Below are positions 59,601-64,000 of a stretch of DNA of 64,000 nucleotides, piece after piece; within the stretch, counting starts at the first letter, position 1; the number at the start of each line of letters is the position of its first letter. Made by a program: the position numbers and the translations under genes. Origin of the DNA: Monocercomonoides exilis (Eukaryota; Preaxostyla; Oxymonadida; Polymastigidae). The notes beneath the pieces were generated by a model that worked only from the letters and a program-made list of their open reading frames with translations, was not told the DNA's origin and made no database searches. The stretch lies in assembly GCA_001643675.2 (NCBI GenBank), contig LSRY02000050.1, positions 1 through 64,000 of the forward strand. Direction: 5' to 3'.

Positions 59601-61454
59601 GGAATACTTGGAGCTTTTTCAATTGACAATTTTGATGAAGTTGAATTCAAGCAGTTTGCTGAATGGGTGGCTCGAGGGCTGTTGAATGTTGTGGAGCTGC
59701 TTGGGAAAGTTTGATTGGATCTCTCGTTTCGCAGGAAGCCAACCATTGTTGTGAAATGTCATTTGAATTGTAGCTTTTCGGGGTTGCGGTTCTTTTCTAA
59801 GTTCCAAAGAGATTGAAAGAATGCTCATTCTGTTTTGATGGCAGGGCAAGTGGTCAGTTTTGGATTGAAAGAATTTTGTGTTTGAGGAAATTGGACAAGA
59901 TGGATTCACAGCAATTGTTTGAGTTGTTTTGAAGCATGACTTGTTGATTGAAAATGTGATGGTTTTTTGTTTCTTTTTTATTATTTTCACATTTCGTTCA
60001 ATTAATAAGAATGCAAGAAATGGAATACAATTGAAAATGGATTATTTTTCTTTTCTGATTAAAATAATTGAATTATTGTAAGATGGAGTTGGAATAGAAT
60101 TATTTAATTCCAATGAAAACAGCAAGATAAAATTTACAATGTTTATTCGAATTAAATATATGAAATTAGAATAAAAAAGTCAATTGGAATAATGTTAGTC
60201 TTTTCCGAATAACTTTTAACAAATTATTTATTTCTTATGATATTTGAAATCTTTTCAATGATTCCTTCCACAAAAATCATTTGTAAATGAATTTGTTATG
60301 AGAAAATAAATATCAAATGCTTATTTGAATGAAAAGTTTGACTACAAAACAACTTGGAAAAAAAAAAAACAAACAATAAAAGATGGTGTTTTCTCTATGG
60401 GTTCTGGCAAATCGCCTTATCCAACATAACCTTATTTTACACAATCGAAACAGATCAACAATTCACCAAATAGCATTATTGGATGAAATTTGAATACACT
60501 TCTTCAATTGAAATAAACCTATTTAATTCAAATAATATTCGTTTATTTCAAATTAAGATTGCTTTTGCAAATAAACACAGAAATCCAGCAGAAAATCTAA
60601 TCTGAAATATCACACTTGCTTTGCATAATGATTCTTGAAGCAAAAATGTGATATTAGAAAGCGATTTAATAAGGGAACTGAACAAAAAAATTATCTAAAT
60701 TTGTTAGTATAAATTTTTTTGTTTAATTTTCAGACAAAGAAAATATTTCATATTTCGATAAAATTTCTGTTCCCGCTCATGAAACTTTTCTTGAATGGAA
60801 ATTATAACATTGTCGAAATTTTGTTTTCATAACAGTAAAATTTGTTGACTGGGAACAGAAATGTAATCGAAATAGGAAATTTTTTTCTTTATTTGAAAAT
60901 TAAACAATAGGAACTTTTCAAAAAAATTTTGATATGTGATCAAAATATATTTTACAGAATTTCTTAGAACAAAGCGTATTTCAAATAATGTTTCGAAAAA
61001 AAAAACTCTGTCTGGGAGTTCCTAAGTTGGCTATCTTTCATTTTCACACATAGACTTTTGGAAAGAAATATTCATGTTTTCGTGTTTGGAAAAAAAAGAC
61101 AGAATCAAAAACAAAACTTTGGACATTTTATGTGCTTCAATCACAAAATAATCGAAAGCACTTTTAATTAAGTGATATTTGCAATTTTTTTAATATTTTT
61201 CGTAAAAATCTGTGCTGAAATTACAACGTTCAATTCACATTGTCAATGCGATACAATAAAAATCAACTGACCTCTTTCAAACGAATCAGGTTTTAATTTA
61301 AGTTTCAATTCATTGTTTCAAAATTTCAATGAGTCTGGAAATTAAAACAATGTGGAAGAACTAATTTTCCAAGTTGACAAAAATCAAAATCTGAAAAAGA
61401 AGAAGATTTTTTTATCGTTTGTAATTACAGACTTTGACACTTTGTATTATTCTC
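59601..61454. other. AT-rich gene-free stretch
   Basis: 1.85 kb. The first ~350 bp may still hold unrecognisable remnants of the decayed helical-family gene. The rest is AT-rich with no supported frame. Short TTATTTGAAT/ATTCAAATAA-type motifs near 60.52-60.58 kb recall the cluster at 33.2 kb. Confidence 0.5.
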
Positions 61455-61781
61455 TCAAAAATAAATAAACGCTATTTTCATAGTCAGATTTGAAACAAAA
61501 ATGAACTGGTGTTCTTTGACTTTCAATGGAAAACTCAAAGAATCACATTGAATTAATTGATTTGCAAAAAATTGATGTTTGGGGAAACATTTTTGGAATT
61601 GAAGAAAATAGAGCATACACTTATTCCACTCATATTTCACTTTATATCTTGATTTTTTCAAATCTTTTTCATTCATAAACAGATATATTAGCTTTTGTTC
61701 AGATTCATCTCTTTCGACTATTATCTTTTGCACTTTGCCGATGAAAACGTTTCTAATCTTTCCTGTTATTGTTATTTGCAT
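61455..61781 (-). CDS. Hypothetical 108-residue protein, low support
   Basis: ATG at 61,781, TAA-type end at 61,455. It reads MQITITGKIRNVFIGKVQKI, ERDESEQKLIYLFMNEKDL and LSFPLKVKEHQFIFVSNLT. Composition is Lys/Phe/Ile-rich with alternating hydrophobics, more protein-like than its AT-rich surroundings. No domain is recognised. It could be a chance frame or an exon. Confidence 0.3.
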   Translation of the reverse strand: MQITITGKIRNVFIGKVQKIIVERDESEQKLIYLFMNEKDLKKSRYKVKYEWNKCMLYFLQFQKCFPKHQFFANQLIQCDSLSFPLKVKEHQFIFVSNLTMKIAFIYF

Positions 61782-62478
61782 TCAATTATGATAAAATCTC
61801 GAAGACAAAACTGTAAAGCTCCTGAGATTCATTTAGATATTTTTTTTTGTTACATATTTTGACGCAAACACAAGTTTTATCATGCACACTTTTCATTTTT
61901 GGAATAGTGCACTTGTTTATAAATGATTCCCTTTCCAAGAAATGGATAAAAAAGAGTTTAATAACAATAATTGCTTGGTAAAAAAATTCACTTTTCTATA
62001 TGACATTCTCATAGAAATGCAACAAAAAAAAGTTTCCATGAAACAACATTGCAGTTCTTCCTTCCTCAATTCATCAATAGAATCTCTTCACTCGCTTTCA
62101 AGTATGGCTCTTGATCAATCATCAAATCATTTGATAACTGAAAACAAGAGTTCATTGTAAGTTGCTTCGCTATTTTGTTCATCTTCTTTCAATTGCATTT
62201 GTCAACAAGAGATTATTTCTGAATCATCGGAAGAATGCATTTTCACTTCGAAATTATCTCCTTTTCATCGCTCATAATCGTTATTATTAAACAAAAAAAT
62301 CTTTATCGTCCGAAATCAACAAAAAGTGCAACAAGGTGATTGCATATCAAAAAGATACACTTCCAGATCATGAAATTTTACATCAAAAAAGGAAACAGTT
62401 ACTAAAAATATTGAAAAATGCTACGAATAAGATGAGAGCAGTGAAAATAGTTCCGATTCTAACGGATTTATCTTTAAA
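61782..62478. other. Region upstream of the DDE transposase remnant
   Basis: A 72-codon frame with ATG at 61,942 (MDKKEFNNNNCLVKKF...) ends beside GTAAGT, and fragments such as IISESSEECIFTSKLS and DESSENSSDSNGFIFK occur in other frames before the transposase. They may be the acidic/Ser-rich N-terminus of the same gene, broken by a poly-A indel near 62,380 and a TAA near 62,430. I could not build a consistent spliced model. Confidence 0.35.
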
Positions 62479-63180
62479 ATGCTTTTTTTTAATCAAAAAA
62501 AAGATTTCTTTCAATTACCACCTGAAAGTCTTATGGAAAAAGGGAATCAAATATTAACTGTTCTTCAAATTGATTTGAAAAGAAGATTGAAAAGAAAAAT
62601 CACAGCTCATGTTGAATTGGAGATATTTTTTGATTTGCTATTAAATAACACGAGTGAGAAAAAAATCACTTTTTTCTTTGGATTTTATCAATCCGTGGTA
62701 TCCAACAGCACAATTGAAACTTATATTCATTTTCTTGATGCTCTAATCAACATGTTTTCAAATTCTCCTCTCCCTCAATCTGTCACAACTGAAGAATTTT
62801 CACACTTTGAGTTGCTTGTAGATGCAACAACGATTAAGGTACCAACTTCACTCAAAAAAATGATAGATGCAAAAAATCTATATGACGGTCAACATTCGGT
62901 ATATTGTATGAAAATTGAAGTTGCTGCTTCTTCTTGGACTCCGTACAAAGCACTTTTTGTAACTTATGCGGTTCCAAACAGAGAGCATGATGTTTCATTA
63001 TTCAGTCTTGGGCTTCGTCGAGATGTGCAATTCTATAAAAAAACTGAAGAGAAAAAACCGTATTCAACAAAAGAAATGAAGAACAACAGATAAAGAATCA
63101 TTGCTGACAAAGGATACGAAGGGCATTTTCCAGATATAAGACATATCACTCCAATAAAAAAGTTCATCAAAGTGTTAAAG
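62479..63180 (+). pseudogene. DDE-type transposase, truncated
   Basis: Frame 62,479-63,093 continues past one in-frame TAA (63,091-63,093). Family marks: FFQLPPESLMEKG, then FELLVDATTIKVP (first catalytic Asp), NLYDGQHSVYCMKIEV, YAVPNREHDVSLFSLG (the conserved non-catalytic His-Asp), stop, then IIADKGYEGHFPDI (second catalytic Asp). This order fits the IS4/IS5 and PIF/Harbinger-like DDE superfamily (DDE_Tnp_4 type). The third acidic residue should lie downstream, but by ~63,180 the sequence dissolves into a TTC-rich tract, so it is missing. No terminal inverted repeats were found. Non-functional as it stands. Confidence 0.7.
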
Positions 63181-63345
63181 TTATTTATCCTTTTCTTCTC
63201 CTTCATATTTTTCTTCCTCTTCTTCCTCTTCCTTCTTTTCTTCATCTTCTTCTATTTCAAATTTTTCATCTTCTTCTTATTCAGAATCCTCATATTTGTT
63301 TCCATTGTCTTTGTTTTCTTCTTCTTCTTCTACTTCCAATTCAAG
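63180..63345. repeat. TTC/TTCTCC-rich microsatellite
   Basis: Pyrimidine triplets (CTTCTTCCTC, TTCTTCTTC) that replace the 3' end of the transposase remnant. The Phe/Leu-rich frame through it is an artefact. Confidence 0.85.
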
Positions 63346-64000
63346 AAGCATTTCTTATTTCAAATTCTTTTCAAAAAGCCCATCAACTTAAATGAACAAT
63401 TCGGCTTCGATTATTTTTTTTTTTATTCTTCTCTCTTTCTCTTTCAATCTTCAAGGGATGCATCAAAACTCCCATCAGAATTTCTTCCACTTCTCCGATT
63501 TTCAAATAAAACATTTTTTTGTTGCCTTCAGATGCTGCAAACGGATTGTTTTAACTTTTGGAGATGGAAATGATGAAGAATGGATAAACAGGCAGAGGAA
63601 AGCGTTTGGGTTGAATGCTTCTCTTCACTTGAAGCAGCATCAACATCGTTGTTTGCTGTTTTTGTTGTGTTTTCAACATTCTCTGAGGGTTTCTGATATT
63701 CCTTGAAAGCAAAGGAAGCATTGAGAAAACACAATTTTCTTTTTGCGAATGAGCTGAAAAGAGGTTGTTTTTCTCAAAACAATCAAAAGAATGAATGAAG
63801 ACTTTAAAATAAATAATATTTGTTAACTCATTTTGGGAAGAACTTTGGTGAAAGAAAGAAGAAAATGGAGAAATTTATAATTTTTAATATTTAAATTTGG
63901 AAAAAAAAATTCAATTTTTTTTTTGTTGTTATTTCTTCACTTCATTTTGATGAATCTGGATGACAAATCACTTTAAGCAAACATATGAAAATTAATTTTT
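63346..64000. other. AT-rich right edge, no supported gene
   Basis: Two overlapping short frames (63,392-63,706 plus; 63,734-63,528 minus) show no recognisable domain. The window ends in AT-rich DNA. Confidence 0.45.

Noticed and set aside
44504-63093. Non-standard code with TAA/TAG read as Gln (known in some oxymonads)
   Set aside because: Several in-frame TAA codons would fit Gln, but the intact recombinase has 22 Gln codons, all CAA/CAG, the surface gene ends sensibly at TAA, and the same remnants also carry in-frame TGA. Decay is the simpler reading.
18061-64000. tRNA or rRNA genes
   Set aside because: Looked for T-arm GGTTCGA-type motifs and rRNA-like conserved blocks by eye and found none convincing; a covariance-model scan would be decisive.

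Overview
ORGANISM. This looks like nuclear DNA of a unicellular eukaryote. It is AT-rich, has loosely spaced genes, and carries 53-61 bp spliceosomal introns (GTATGT/GTTTGA...TAG/CAG) that keep the same positions between paralogs. It also has Ser/Glu-rich low complexity, beta-helix surface proteins with one membrane helix, and large multicopy gene families. From memory this resembles an oxymonad flagellate of the Monocercomonoides type; that is recognition, not a search result. The standard genetic code applies: the 580-codon recombinase frame has 22 Gln, all CAA/CAG. No rRNA or tRNA gene was recognised.

LAYOUT. 1-17,970: one GC-rich satellite array of about 51 monomers of ~340-361 bp, each with a 10-bp-stem hairpin, ending at a nested inverted repeat (17,949-18,060). 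18.1-20.8 kb: gene-free AT-rich DNA. 20.8-26.9 kb: two diverged tyrosine-recombinase genes, head to head, each with a C-terminal Myb/SANT domain (Crypton-like mobile elements); the minus copy is frameshifted, the plus copy is open. 29.8-32.5 kb: a broken beta-helix/transmembrane surface-protein gene. 34.4-39.6 kb: a broken WD40-repeat gene with two recognisable introns. 40.4-49.2 kb: three paralogs of a helical (ARM/HEAT-like) family; one has its C-terminus replaced by a GAA/TAA microsatellite. 49.4-54.3 kb: low-complexity DNA with unrecognised frames. 54.5-58.3 kb: an intact 1,278-residue surface protein with three internal repeats. 58.8-59.6 kb: a decayed fourth member of the helical family. 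62.4-63.2 kb: a broken DDE transposase running into a TTC-rich tract.

HOW IT FITS TOGETHER. The window reads as an accessory, repeat-rich region rather than a functional operon-like unit. It holds a satellite block, mobile-element genes, and expanded families of membrane-surface and helical proteins, several of them dying. Five intact or nearly intact genes can be supported: the plus recombinase, two full-length helical paralogs plus one truncated one, and the beta-helix protein. The most unusual items are the recombinase-SANT fusion pair and the satellite hairpin whose loop occurs in both orientations.
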